From Candidatus Omnitrophota bacterium (GTDB lineage: Bacteria > Omnitrophota > Gorgyraeia > Duberdicusellales > 4484-171): a DNA stretch of 64,000 nucleotides. The stretch lies in contig JALOCC010000005.1 in assembly GCA_023227945.1 (NCBI GenBank), positions 1 to 64,000 on the forward strand, written 5' to 3'. The stretch's first letter is position 1; every line of letters starts with the position of its first letter. The position numbers and the translations under genes are program-made. The notes beneath the pieces are model-generated. The model was given only the letters and a program-made list of their open reading frames with translations, was not told the DNA's origin and ran no database searches. Positions 51,037-59,708 of the stretch are shown piece by piece.

Positions 51037-52173
51037 ATGATACCCTTTAGTAAACCTGTAATATTTAAAAGTGCTGAAAAGTATATAAAAGATGTTCTTC
51101 ATAGTGGAAAGTTATCTGGCGATCATGATTTTACAAAGAGATGTAATGCTTGGCTTGAGAACAGAGCTAAGACGAAAAAAGTTTTTTTAACTACCTCATG
51201 TACCCATGCCCTTGAAATGGCCGCACTTTTGATAAATATAAAAGAAGGTGACGAGGTTATAATGCCTTCTTACTCTTTCTCTTCCACCCCAAATGCGTTT
51301 GTTTTAAGGGGGGCAACAATAGTATTCGTTGATATCAGGCCAGACACGATGAATATAGATGAGACTTTAATAGAACCTGCTATAACCAACAAGACAAAAG
51401 CTATCGTGCCTGTTCACTATGCGGGAGTGGGTTGTGCAATGGACGCTATTATAGAAATTGCTAAGAAGTATAATCTTTTCGTAATAGAAGATGCTGCTCA
51501 AGGATTAATGTCTACTTACAAGGGTAGAACTTTAGGAGCTATAGGCAATATTGGTGCTTATAGTTTTCATGAAACTAAGAATTATAGCAGCGGTGAAGGA
51601 GGGGCGATACTTATAAATGATGATAAGTTTATTAAAAGGGCTGAAATTATTAGAGAAAAAGGGACAAATCGTTCACAATTTTTTAGAGGAGAGATAGATA
51701 AATATAGCTGGCAAGATGTCGGCTCATCTTATTTGCCCAGCGAATTAAATGCTGCTTTGCTTTTTTCGCAATTGGAAATGGCCGATAAAATAAATAAGAA
51801 CAGGTTAAAAAGTTGGAACTATTATTATACAACTTTAAAGCCTTTAGAGAAGAAGGGGCACTTAGAGCTTCCCAAAATACCGGCAGAATGTAAACATAAT
51901 GCGCATATATTTTATATAAAAGTAAATAATATAACCGAAAGGTCAAAATTAATTAAATATTTAAAGGATAAAAATATTAATGCTTTATTCCATTACGTGC
52001 CATTGCATGGCAGCAAGGCGGGGAAAAATTATGGAAGGTTTTCTGGTCAAGACAAGTTTACAACTATAGAGAGTGAGAGGCTTTTACGTTTGCCGTTATA
52101 TTATAATATGTCACTGTCGGAGGCAGAGCTGGTTTGCGAAATAATTAAAAAGTATTTTGTAAAGGGTGGCTGA
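51037..52173 (+). CDS. wecE: dTDP-4-amino-4,6-dideoxygalactose transaminase
   Basis: Converts dTDP-4-keto-6-deoxyglucose to the 4-amino sugar. It follows E. coli WecE closely over its length: MIPFSKP at the start, SGKLSGDHDFTKRCNAWLE, VDIRPDTMNIDETLIEPAI, EKGTNRSQFFRGE and Lys181 in HETKNYSSGEGG at the same number. I start at 51037 since homologues begin MIPF; an earlier in-frame start at 50989 lies in the preceding gene. It overlaps the next gene by one base. RmlA and RmlB at 21 kb can supply its substrate. Confidence 0.95.
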   Translation: MIPFSKPVIFKSAEKYIKDVLHSGKLSGDHDFTKRCNAWLENRAKTKKVFLTTSCTHALEMAALLINIKEGDEVIMPSYSFSSTPNAFVLRGATIVFVDIRPDTMNIDETLIEPAITNKTKAIVPVHYAGVGCAMDAIIEIAKKYNLFVIEDAAQGLMSTYKGRTLGAIGNIGAYSFHETKNYSSGEGGAILINDDKFIKRAEIIREKGTNRSQFFRGEIDKYSWQDVGSSYLPSELNAALLFSQLEMADKINKNRLKSWNYYYTTLKPLEKKGHLELPKIPAECKHNAHIFYIKVNNITERSKLIKYLKDKNINALFHYVPLHGSKAGKNYGRFSGQDKFTTIESERLLRLPLYYNMSLSEAELVCEIIKKYFVKGG

Positions 52174-53141
52174 TGGGTAATTTAAAACAATATGGCTTTT
52201 ATGATTATTTAAGGTCGGAGTTTCCGTCGCAGATTATCGTAGAGAATACCGAACTTTGTAATTATTCCTGTATTCATTGCCCGCATCATATTTTTGAAAA
52301 ATCCAGTAAATATAGAGGCAGAAACTTGGATTTAAGTTTACACAAGAAACTCATAGATGAAATAGCCAGTGCCGGTAAAGGATATTGTCAATATATAAGG
52401 TATGCTGCTCTCGGGGAAACATTATTGCAATCTAATTTTATTGAGATGATTGAATATGCCGGAAAATATAGCGGGGCCCTATTAAATATTACTACTAATG
52501 GATTGTTACTTACAGAGAAAAAAGCATATAGTTTGCTTAACGCAGGTGTTAATACGTTCGATGTTAGTATAGACGCGTATTCAGAAAAGGTGTATCGAAA
52601 AATAAGAAAAAATGGTGACTTAATTAAGGTACGAAACAATTGTTTGAAACTTATCAAAATAATTAAAAGGGGAAAGTATAAAGCTAAAATGATTGTTAGT
52701 TTTGTTGAGCAACCCTTTAATCATAAAGAAAAGAATAAGTTTGTTAAATTCTGGAAAAACGCTGGAGCTAATTTTGTAGTAATAAGGCCCATGCATTCTG
52801 CAAGCGGAAGCATAAAAGAAATCGCTCAGAAAATACGAAAAAATGCTCAAAAGCGGACTCCTTGTATATATCCTTGGGAAAGACTTGTTTTAAACCCCCG
52901 AGGCCTGGTCAGCTATTGTCCAGCAGAATGGGGATATCAAGGGTGTTTTGCAGATTTACGCAAGACAACGATAAAGAAAATTTGGCAAGGTAGCTTTATG
53001 GAAAGATTAAGAAAGGCTCATTTAGAGAATAATTTCTCAAAGTTTCCATTTTGTCGACAATGCCCGGATTGGCGATTAGTGATTTGGCCGGGTAGAGGCA
53101 GAAATTATTCTGAAATGATGGAGAAGATAGTGAAAAAATAA
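52173..53141 (+). CDS. Radical SAM protein with SPASM-like C-terminus
   Basis: Cluster motif C29-NYS-C33-IH-C36. The C-terminus has CIYPWERLVLNPRGLVSYCPAEWGYQGC and FPFCRQCPDW, a SPASM-type cysteine set. 322 residues. It starts in TGATG shared with the wecE stop, so it is coupled to it and may modify the same sugar or acceptor. Substrate unknown. Confidence 0.88.
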   Translation: MGNLKQYGFYDYLRSEFPSQIIVENTELCNYSCIHCPHHIFEKSSKYRGRNLDLSLHKKLIDEIASAGKGYCQYIRYAALGETLLQSNFIEMIEYAGKYSGALLNITTNGLLLTEKKAYSLLNAGVNTFDVSIDAYSEKVYRKIRKNGDLIKVRNNCLKLIKIIKRGKYKAKMIVSFVEQPFNHKEKNKFVKFWKNAGANFVVIRPMHSASGSIKEIAQKIRKNAQKRTPCIYPWERLVLNPRGLVSYCPAEWGYQGCFADLRKTTIKKIWQGSFMERLRKAHLENNFSKFPFCRQCPDWRLVIWPGRGRNYSEMMEKIVKK

Positions 53142-53221
53142 GACTGATTAATTCTGTATTTTAGCGTGCTATGAGGCTATATATTGGAACTATTTCTAAA
53201 ATAGGTTAATTATATGACTGT

Positions 53222-53404
53222 TTGGCAACAATTGAGAACATGATCGAAGATACTGCAATTTCTTTAGTGAGAGTAAATTGTGCAAGATGCGGTGATTGCG
53301 AATCGATTGCTGTCGTTAATACTATTGACTACGAAAGGTCGGGACCAGGGGAGTTTGAAGTTGTCAAGTGCCTAAAATATAGAGGCAATAGTAATTCAAT
53401 TTGA
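53222..53404 (+). pseudogene. N-terminal stub of a zinc-ribbon methyltransferase
   Basis: 60 codons. VNCARCGDCES and DYERSGPGEFEVVKC match the four-cysteine N-terminal ribbon of glycan-locus class I methyltransferases (CxxC...PGEF.VVKC..CG), but the second CxxC is broken as CLKYRG and no methyltransferase fold follows. ATG 53240 or TTG 53222 could start it. It lies in the only gap of more than 250 bases in this part; the rest of 53142-53422 shows nothing I can assign. Confidence 0.55.
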
Positions 53405-53422
53405 CACACATAAGGGAGTTTA

Positions 53423-54124
53423 ATGAAAGTCGGTTTAATCCAATCTAATTTTATCCCGTGGAGAGGATATTTTGATTTTATTGACGAAGCGGATTTGTTT
53501 ATTTATCATGACGATTTGCAATACACTAAAGGAGATTGGAGGAACAGAAATAAGATAAAAACTGAAAAAGGAATGGCTTGGATTACAGTGCCTGTTTCTT
53601 ACAAAACAACTAATCAGTTGATTTATGGTACTTATATAGATTATACTCAGGATTGGACAAAAAGAATTATTAATAAATTATACAATTATTATAAAGACGC
53701 CCCATATTTTAAGGTTTATGCTGACGTTTTTTTTGCCATTCTAAATAGCAAATATAAAACTATTTCGGAACTTAATATCCATGTTAATAATTGGGTGATG
53801 AGTATTTTAGGGATAAAGACAGTAATTAGAATGTCGTATGAATTAAATCCTGTAGGTAGAAAAACCGATCGAATTATAGATATTTTACAAAAAGTCGGTG
53901 CCGATACCTATTTATCAGGGCCTTCGGCAAAAAACTATTTGGAAGAAAATAAGTTTAGCGAACATGGGATAGCTTTGGAGTATAAAAATTATGAATATAA
54001 GGAATATAGCCAGCTTTTCGGCAAATTTGAGCCTAATGTGTCTATACTGGATATGATTTTTAATATAGGAGCGGATAAGAAAGAATATTGGAAAAGCATT
54101 AAACCAAATATAAAGGAGTTATAA
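53423..54124 (+). CDS. WbqC-like family protein
   Basis: 233 residues, with MKVGLIQSNFIPWRGYFDFIDEADLFIYHDDLQYTKGDWRNRNKI at the start (given here in part as the IQSNFIPWRGYFDFI motif), WITVPV, GPSAKNYLEE and NYEYKEYSQLFGKFEPNVSILD. These are hallmarks of the WbqC/WbmP family, found in O-antigen loci beside amino-sugar transaminases and thought to help modify the 4-amino group. The wecE gene just upstream fits. Biochemistry is not settled. Confidence 0.88.
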   Translation: MKVGLIQSNFIPWRGYFDFIDEADLFIYHDDLQYTKGDWRNRNKIKTEKGMAWITVPVSYKTTNQLIYGTYIDYTQDWTKRIINKLYNYYKDAPYFKVYADVFFAILNSKYKTISELNIHVNNWVMSILGIKTVIRMSYELNPVGRKTDRIIDILQKVGADTYLSGPSAKNYLEENKFSEHGIALEYKNYEYKEYSQLFGKFEPNVSILDMIFNIGADKKEYWKSIKPNIKEL

Positions 54125-55074
54125 TGAGCAATAATCGTATATTTTCTATTGTTATACCGATTTATCAAAATGCGGATAATTTAAACGAGACCATTCCCGC
54201 GCTATTAGATCTTCAGAAAAAGTTGATAGGATATAAGTTAGAATTAATCTTTGTTGATGATGGCTCAACTGATGGTTCTTATGGCATTCTGCGTAAATAC
54301 TTTGAAATACATAGAGATAAAATAATAATAATCAAACTAACAAAGAATTTTGGCCAAATTTCTGCTATACAGGTAGGGTTGAGGGTTGCAAAGGGTGATT
54401 GTATTGGCATCATCTCGGCCGACATGCAAGATCCTCATGAACTTTTCATAGATATGATTAAGAGATGGGAGACAGGAGTGAAATTGGTTATTGGCGAACG
54501 CGCAGGCAGAGAAGAAGAAGCTAGAAAAAGTATTCTATCTAGATTTTGCTGGGGTATGGTAAACAGATTCGCTGTAAATAATTATCCTCTTGGTGGATAT
54601 GATTTTTGCTTGATCGATAGACAAATCGTGAATGAAGTAAATAATATAAATGAAAAGAATACACATATATTCATTCTAATATTTTCTTTAGGTTATAAGT
54701 ATGAAATTATTCCATATATTAGGAAAGAACGGACTGCAGGTAAGTCTAGATGGACTTTTCCTAAAAAAATAAAACTTTTCATAGATATATTTATTTCATT
54801 TTCTTACACACCGATTAGAGCTATAGCTTGTTTAGGTTTAATATTAGCTATTTTGAGTTTTATCTATGGCTTTTTTATGATTGTGAATACAATTATTTTC
54901 GGCAATAAATATCCCGGTTGGACGACGATAGTGGTTTTAATCACTTTTTTTGGAGGAATTATTCTTATAACATTAGGGATAATCGGTGAATATTTATGGA
55001 GAATACTTGATGAAGTAAGGAAAAGGCCTAATTATGTGATAGAAGAAATAGTGGAGAACAAACAAGGTATATAG
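54124..55074 (+). CDS. Family 2 glycosyltransferase, undecaprenyl-phosphate type (GtrB/CsbB-like)
   Basis: 316 residues. IVIPIYQNADNL, IFVDDGSTDGSYG, ISADMQDPHELFID and GGYDFCLIDRQ are family motifs, RTAGKSRWTFPKKIKLFID precedes two C-terminal membrane helices (about residues 232-258 and 272-296). This is the layout of GtrB, CsbB and ArnC, which load a sugar on undecaprenyl phosphate for use outside the membrane. It starts at TAATG, sharing a base with the WbqC-like stop. Confidence 0.92.
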   Translation: MSNNRIFSIVIPIYQNADNLNETIPALLDLQKKLIGYKLELIFVDDGSTDGSYGILRKYFEIHRDKIIIIKLTKNFGQISAIQVGLRVAKGDCIGIISADMQDPHELFIDMIKRWETGVKLVIGERAGREEEARKSILSRFCWGMVNRFAVNNYPLGGYDFCLIDRQIVNEVNNINEKNTHIFILIFSLGYKYEIIPYIRKERTAGKSRWTFPKKIKLFIDIFISFSYTPIRAIACLGLILAILSFIYGFFMIVNTIIFGNKYPGWTTIVVLITFFGGIILITLGIIGEYLWRILDEVRKRPNYVIEEIVENKQGI

Positions 55075-55075
55075 A

Positions 55076-55957
55076 ATGATAGAATGCACTAAGTGCAGGC
55101 AAGGGCATTTTATAGAAAATACTGAAAGAAATAGATATATTTGTGTTGTTTGTGGGTTTGAAATTTTAACACATAATGATTTAACAATATTTCATCCAGA
55201 AGATTCCGTTACGCAAGATAACATAGAGCCATGCATTCTTGATGATTTAGTTTCTTTTGAAGATAAGCATTTCTGGATAAAAGCCAGACGGAATATCATA
55301 GGGGATATTTTTAAAAAATTTGTTAATTATACGGACAAAATAATAGAGATCGATGCTGGCACTGGAAATTTCGCAGCTTATTTAAGCAAAATCGGATATA
55401 AAGATATTTCAGTCGGCGAAATTCATTTACGTGGCCTTGAGTATGCGAAGCGTTATGGAATAAAAAAATTATATCAATTTGACCTTACAAAAACTCCGTT
55501 TTCAGAATATTTCGATATTGTGGGAATGTTTGACGTTCTTGAACATATTGATGATGATGATTTGGCCGTAAAAAGTATTTATAAGATGCTTAAGCATGGC
55601 GGTAAGGTTATCATAACTGTTCCGGCTCACAAATGGCTTTGGTCAAAACAGGATGCAATAGCTTATCATAGAAGAAGGTATTGCATTGAGCAGCTAAAAA
55701 AAATGTTTCAGGAAAATAATTTTAAGATAATCAAAATAAATACATTTTTTGTATCAATGTTACCCTTTTTATTTATTAGAAAATTGATTAATAAAGATAC
55801 TGGTGTTATAAAGGAAAATGATTTCAAAAATAGATTTAAAGTGAACCCAATACTTAATTATATTTTGTCTAAAATATTAGAAATCGAAAATATATTCTTA
55901 TCAAATGTGCCTTTAAAATGTGGAACCAGTATAATATTGATAGCTGAGCGACTGTAA
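55076..55957 (+). CDS. Class I SAM-dependent methyltransferase with N-terminal zinc ribbon
   Basis: 293 residues. Cysteines 4, 7, 23 and 26 form a ribbon; the Rossmann SAM loop is IIEIDAGTGNFAAYL (residues about 85-99) and MFDVLEHIDDDD is the post-loop acidic motif. The loop has DAGTG in place of the usual D-x-G-C-G, still with the needed glycines. AHKWLWSKQDAIAYHRRRYC is shared by many glycan and lipid methyltransferases. Starts 1 base after the GT2 gene, so it likely acts on its product. Confidence 0.88.
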   Translation: MIECTKCRQGHFIENTERNRYICVVCGFEILTHNDLTIFHPEDSVTQDNIEPCILDDLVSFEDKHFWIKARRNIIGDIFKKFVNYTDKIIEIDAGTGNFAAYLSKIGYKDISVGEIHLRGLEYAKRYGIKKLYQFDLTKTPFSEYFDIVGMFDVLEHIDDDDLAVKSIYKMLKHGGKVIITVPAHKWLWSKQDAIAYHRRRYCIEQLKKMFQENNFKIIKINTFFVSMLPFLFIRKLINKDTGVIKENDFKNRFKVNPILNYILSKILEIENIFLSNVPLKCGTSIILIAERL

Positions 55958-55974
55958 AAATATAGGATACTATA

Positions 55975-56002
55975 TTGACTTATCTGATTAAAAGTTTATA
56001 AC
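55975..56002 (+). promoter_or_regulatory. Possible sigma-70 promoter before the third cobalamin-type radical SAM gene
   Basis: TTGACT, 16 bases, TATAAC; one mismatch to consensus in each box. The predicted transcript would begin about 35 bases before the gene. It is in the only sizeable gap (87 bases) between 53.4 and 61.7 kb, which supports it. Confidence 0.45.
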
Positions 56003-56044
56003 CGGAAGAATAATATCAATTATAAGGAAGGATAATGTTTTAAG

Positions 56045-57343
56045 ATGAAAATAACACTACTTAATGTAGAAAAGACAGGCGACAATAAAGACTTTAACGC
56101 AGGCTTTGGCACCGCCTTTCAGGTAGGCAGTTCCTTTGGGGCAAAGTTTTTAGAACGAATGAGATACGAAAGGGAATATTTGCCTTTATTGTCTTACGGA
56201 TATTTAGCGGCGATATTAAAACAAAACGGCCATACGGTTAGCTATGCGATAAACACTATACCAAAAGACGCAGATTTAATAATTATGCAGTGTTCGTTAA
56301 TCCGGCACAATGCAGAACTTGATTTTATTAAAGCTATCAAAAAAAATACTAAAGCTAAAATAGGGTTGATAGGCCCTTTTGTCTCTGTTAGGCCGGATTT
56401 GTTCATTGAGCATGCAGATTTTATTGTTAAGGGAGAGTTTGAAGAAGTTGTTCTTAGGATGAAAGGCAGCTATATACCCGAAGGTATAGTTGAAGGCACC
56501 CCAATACAAAATTTAGATATTTTGCCTTTTCCCAATTGGAGCATTTTCCCTGTAAAGCTTTACTCCTGTAGGCCGCTACTACCTAAGATGCCTTTTATCT
56601 TTATTCAGAGTTCACGAGGCTGTTCATATTCCTGTAATTATTGTCCATATAAAGTAGTTGGTACCTACAGAGAAAGAAGCATAGGAAATGTTATTGAGGA
56701 AATCCAGTATCTCATAAAAGATTACGGGATACGTAGTTTCATGTTCAGGGACCCCTGTTTTTCTTTTAATACCCAAAGAACAATTGCTTTCGCTGAAGGG
56801 ATAGTAAAAAATAAAATTAAATTTGAATGGTGCTGCGAAACTCGATTAGATAGATTAGATAAAAAATTGGTTGATTTATTATATGCGTCCGGATTAAGGG
56901 CCCTTAAAGTAGGAATTGAATCAATAGATGACAACGTTTTGAAATTTCAGAAACGAAAACCAATCAACATAAAACATCAGGAAAATATTATTAATTATTG
57001 TGATAAAAAGGGTATTAGCGTGCTTGCTTTATACCAATTAGGGCTTGAAGAAGATACAAAAGAATCAATCCTTAAGACTATTAAGTATGCTAAAAAACTA
57101 AATACAGATTTTGCCAATTTTACGATATGTACCCCAATACCCGGTACGGAATATTATGATCAGATAAAAGACAGGATATGCGAAAAAGACTGGGAAAAAT
57201 TCAATAATTTTTATCCAGTCTTTAAACATAAAAATCTTTCCAAGGATGAGCTTATCGCGTTTCAGGAAAAGGCAATTGTTTCTTACTATATAAGGCCGAA
57301 GCTTATATTTAGGCATTTATTAAGGAGTTTTAAATGCTATTAG
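56045..57343 (+). CDS. Cobalamin-binding-type radical SAM protein
   Basis: 432 residues. The presumed B12 domain (residues about 1-150) has YLPLLSYGYLAAILKQNGH and IGLIGPFVSVRP, and the radical SAM motif is C193-SYS-C197-NY-C200. VGIESIDDNVLKFQKRKP and PIPGTEYY follow. The N-terminal lead AGFGTAFQVGSSFGAKFLERMRYE is family-specific. A two-codon frame ATG-TTT-TAA (56035-56043) lies between the AAGGAAGG and the true start. It overlaps the next gene by 10 bases. Confidence 0.87.
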   Translation: MKITLLNVEKTGDNKDFNAGFGTAFQVGSSFGAKFLERMRYEREYLPLLSYGYLAAILKQNGHTVSYAINTIPKDADLIIMQCSLIRHNAELDFIKAIKKNTKAKIGLIGPFVSVRPDLFIEHADFIVKGEFEEVVLRMKGSYIPEGIVEGTPIQNLDILPFPNWSIFPVKLYSCRPLLPKMPFIFIQSSRGCSYSCNYCPYKVVGTYRERSIGNVIEEIQYLIKDYGIRSFMFRDPCFSFNTQRTIAFAEGIVKNKIKFEWCCETRLDRLDKKLVDLLYASGLRALKVGIESIDDNVLKFQKRKPINIKHQENIINYCDKKGISVLALYQLGLEEDTKESILKTIKYAKKLNTDFANFTICTPIPGTEYYDQIKDRICEKDWEKFNNFYPVFKHKNLSKDELIAFQEKAIVSYYIRPKLIFRHLLRSFKCY

Positions 57344-58218
57344 TGACGGGCGCCAGCGGATTTGTCGGACGGCATCTTTTAGAAAAACTAATTAAAAAGG
57401 GAGTAAAAGTAAGATGTCTGGTCAGGAATAGGAATAAGGTTAATTTAACGAATCCTAACTTAGAAATTATTGAAGGTGATATTTTAGATCAACATATTAT
57501 AGATAAAGCCACAGAAAACATTGATTTAGTAATTCATCTTGCAGCTGTAATAAAATCTTCAAATCCGGAGAGAATTAGAGAGGTAAATATTGGGGGTACG
57601 ACAAAAATAATTTCAGCCTGCCGTAAGAATAAAGTAAAGAAAATAATCCATATTAGTTCTTTAGATGCCGCCTTAGGCATTACTAACCTTTACGGTACTA
57701 CAAAAAAAATTAGCGAAGAAATTGTTAAGAAATCAGATATTAAGTATATAATATTAAGGCCATCATTAATATATGGAGAAGGCTCTAAAGATATAACTGC
57801 ATTAGCGCGAATTGTTAAAAAATATCCTATAATTCCCATAATAGGCAATGGCAAATTGCAGCCGCTATATATTGATGATTTTTGTGAACTGATAGTTAAA
57901 ATGATTGATGGCGATGTGCAGGATAAGGTTTATTTTGTAGGAGGCAAAGAACAGCTTACCTTGGGACAATTAGCGGATAAGATAGCAGCTTTAAATGGCA
58001 AAAAAATAATAAAAATTTATATACCATTAGAAATATTTTGGCTACCGCTCAAAATATTTAACATATTTTCGAGAAATTCGCAGTTAAGTTATGATTCTTT
58101 AAAATTACTTAAGTTTAATAAAATCTGTGATATAGGCGAGGCAAAAAGAGATTTTAATTTTACACCGATGAGCATAGATGAGGGTTTGCGTTTAATGGCG
58201 CAATTAGGCTTTAATTGA
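57334..58218 (+). CDS. Atypical NAD(P)-binding SDR (sugar-nucleotide or lipid reductase/epimerase)
   Basis: 294 residues. LLVTGASGFVGRHLLEKL is the Rossmann loop with TGASGFVG, HLAAVIKSSNPERI and ISSLDAALG follow, and YGTTKKISEEIV holds the Tyr/Lys. GNGKLQPLYIDDFCELIVKMI is typical of atypical SDRs of the NDUFA9/HpnA/3-beta-HSD kind. It lacks the sugar-epimerase RDF motif, so a ketone or steroid-like/hopanoid substrate cannot be ruled out. It starts inside the radical SAM gene. Confidence 0.82.
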   Translation: MLLVTGASGFVGRHLLEKLIKKGVKVRCLVRNRNKVNLTNPNLEIIEGDILDQHIIDKATENIDLVIHLAAVIKSSNPERIREVNIGGTTKIISACRKNKVKKIIHISSLDAALGITNLYGTTKKISEEIVKKSDIKYIILRPSLIYGEGSKDITALARIVKKYPIIPIIGNGKLQPLYIDDFCELIVKMIDGDVQDKVYFVGGKEQLTLGQLADKIAALNGKKIIKIYIPLEIFWLPLKIFNIFSRNSQLSYDSLKLLKFNKICDIGEAKRDFNFTPMSIDEGLRLMAQLGFN

Positions 58219-58233
58219 ATTTAGCAGAAAATT

Positions 58234-59661
58234 ATGGCGAAGATATTACTTATTAATCCTTCCTGGCGGCCGACATATAAGAATATACTTGGTTCTATCG
58301 GCGTTCCTTTTTTCCCTGTCTTGGGTTTATCTACCATAGCAGCCGAAGCGAAAAATAAAGGACATAAAGTAGAAATTCTAGACCTTTCATATAGAGAATA
58401 TAATCCCGATTTGGTATACGAGCGCGTCAGAAATAACTCTTATGATATTGTTGGTTTTACCGGAACAACGCCTTTGTTTGCTCAGGTGATACAGCTTTCC
58501 AAGGGTATTAAGAAAATAAGTAAAAATATATTTACTATAGGTGGAGGCTCGCATTGTTCTGCTTTGCCTGAAAGGTCAGTAGAAGAGGCAGATTTAAATG
58601 CTGTTTGCGTAGGGGAAGGAGATTTTATATTAACTAAAATAGCAGATGGAATGCCTCTTTCAAAAATTCCCGGCTTAGTCTACAGAGACGTTAACGGACA
58701 AATTATCAGAAATCCAGCGAGTGAATGGATAGATGATTTAGACAAACTTCCTCTGCCTGCCTGGGATTTATTTGATATTAAAGAATATCTTCCTTATACT
58801 TCACGTTTATTGGGTAAACGACCGCCTGTCTGTTTTTTTGAAACTACGAGAGGCTGCTTATTCCAATGTGACTATTGCGCAAGCAAATTAACGAAAGGAA
58901 GAGGATTACGGAAAAAATCCGTAAACAGAGTAATTGAAGAAATACACTATATGAAATCTTTAGGTTTTAATGAATTTTTTATCTGTGATGATATATTTAC
59001 AACCGATGTCGAACGTACAAAAGAAATTTCAAGAAGAATAATCAGTGAAAAAATAGATATGGCGTGGCAATGCCAAAACGGCATTCGTGTAGATTCAGGA
59101 GATGATGAGATGTTTAAGCTTATGCGTAAGGCCGGTTGCTATAAGGTTGCCTTTGGTTTTGAATCCGGAAATGATAAGGTGCTAAAGGAATTCGGCAAAG
59201 GTGGAAGGGCTTCAATTGAAAAAGCTTTTGCAACGGTAAAAATGGCGAGAAAAGCAAATATAGATGTATTTGGTTACTTTATGATCGGCCTTTTAAACGA
59301 CACGGAAGAAACCATGCGCGATACTATTGAATTTGGCAGAAGATTACAGCCGGACATATTAAAAATAAGCACCTGTATCCCTTTCCCTGGTACAAAAATG
59401 TTTAACGAACTGAAAGAACGCAATCTTTTAAAAGTTTATGACTGGGAATGCTATAACATATACAGAGCACAGGATTTCTTCGAACATCCCAATCTTAAGT
59501 GGGAAACTGTCGAAAAATATTACAAGTTGGCATATAAGCGTATGATTTATACTAACCCTGGTTTTATCATGCGCCGGTTGATAAAGTCTATCAAGAGAGG
59601 AGAATTATTTTACGATATTTATTATTTTTTTAAATTTATGCTGGCAGGCGGAAAAATCTAA
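58234..59661 (+). CDS. Cobalamin-binding-type radical SAM protein
   Basis: 475 residues. N-terminal domain: INPSWRPTYKNILGSIGVPFFP, IGGGSHCSALPERSV, AVCVGEGDFILTKI; core: C208-LFQ-C212-DY-C215 and GFESGNDKVLKEFGKG. The VGFTGTTPLF strand is a common BchE-like feature. The C-terminus is basic with an aromatic-rich end that may touch the membrane. Its reaction is unknown; the neighbours suggest glycan or lipid modification. Confidence 0.88.
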   Translation: MAKILLINPSWRPTYKNILGSIGVPFFPVLGLSTIAAEAKNKGHKVEILDLSYREYNPDLVYERVRNNSYDIVGFTGTTPLFAQVIQLSKGIKKISKNIFTIGGGSHCSALPERSVEEADLNAVCVGEGDFILTKIADGMPLSKIPGLVYRDVNGQIIRNPASEWIDDLDKLPLPAWDLFDIKEYLPYTSRLLGKRPPVCFFETTRGCLFQCDYCASKLTKGRGLRKKSVNRVIEEIHYMKSLGFNEFFICDDIFTTDVERTKEISRRIISEKIDMAWQCQNGIRVDSGDDEMFKLMRKAGCYKVAFGFESGNDKVLKEFGKGGRASIEKAFATVKMARKANIDVFGYFMIGLLNDTEETMRDTIEFGRRLQPDILKISTCIPFPGTKMFNELKERNLLKVYDWECYNIYRAQDFFEHPNLKWETVEKYYKLAYKRMIYTNPGFIMRRLIKSIKRGELFYDIYYFFKFMLAGGKI

Positions 59662-59708
59662 TCATAAAATTAATTATATATTGATAGTAAAATAAGGACT
59701 TTAATCGG

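Noticed and set aside
56003..56044. Cobalamin riboswitch before a cobalamin-type radical SAM gene
   Set aside because: The leader is only about 40 bases, far too short, and I see no B12-box sequence.
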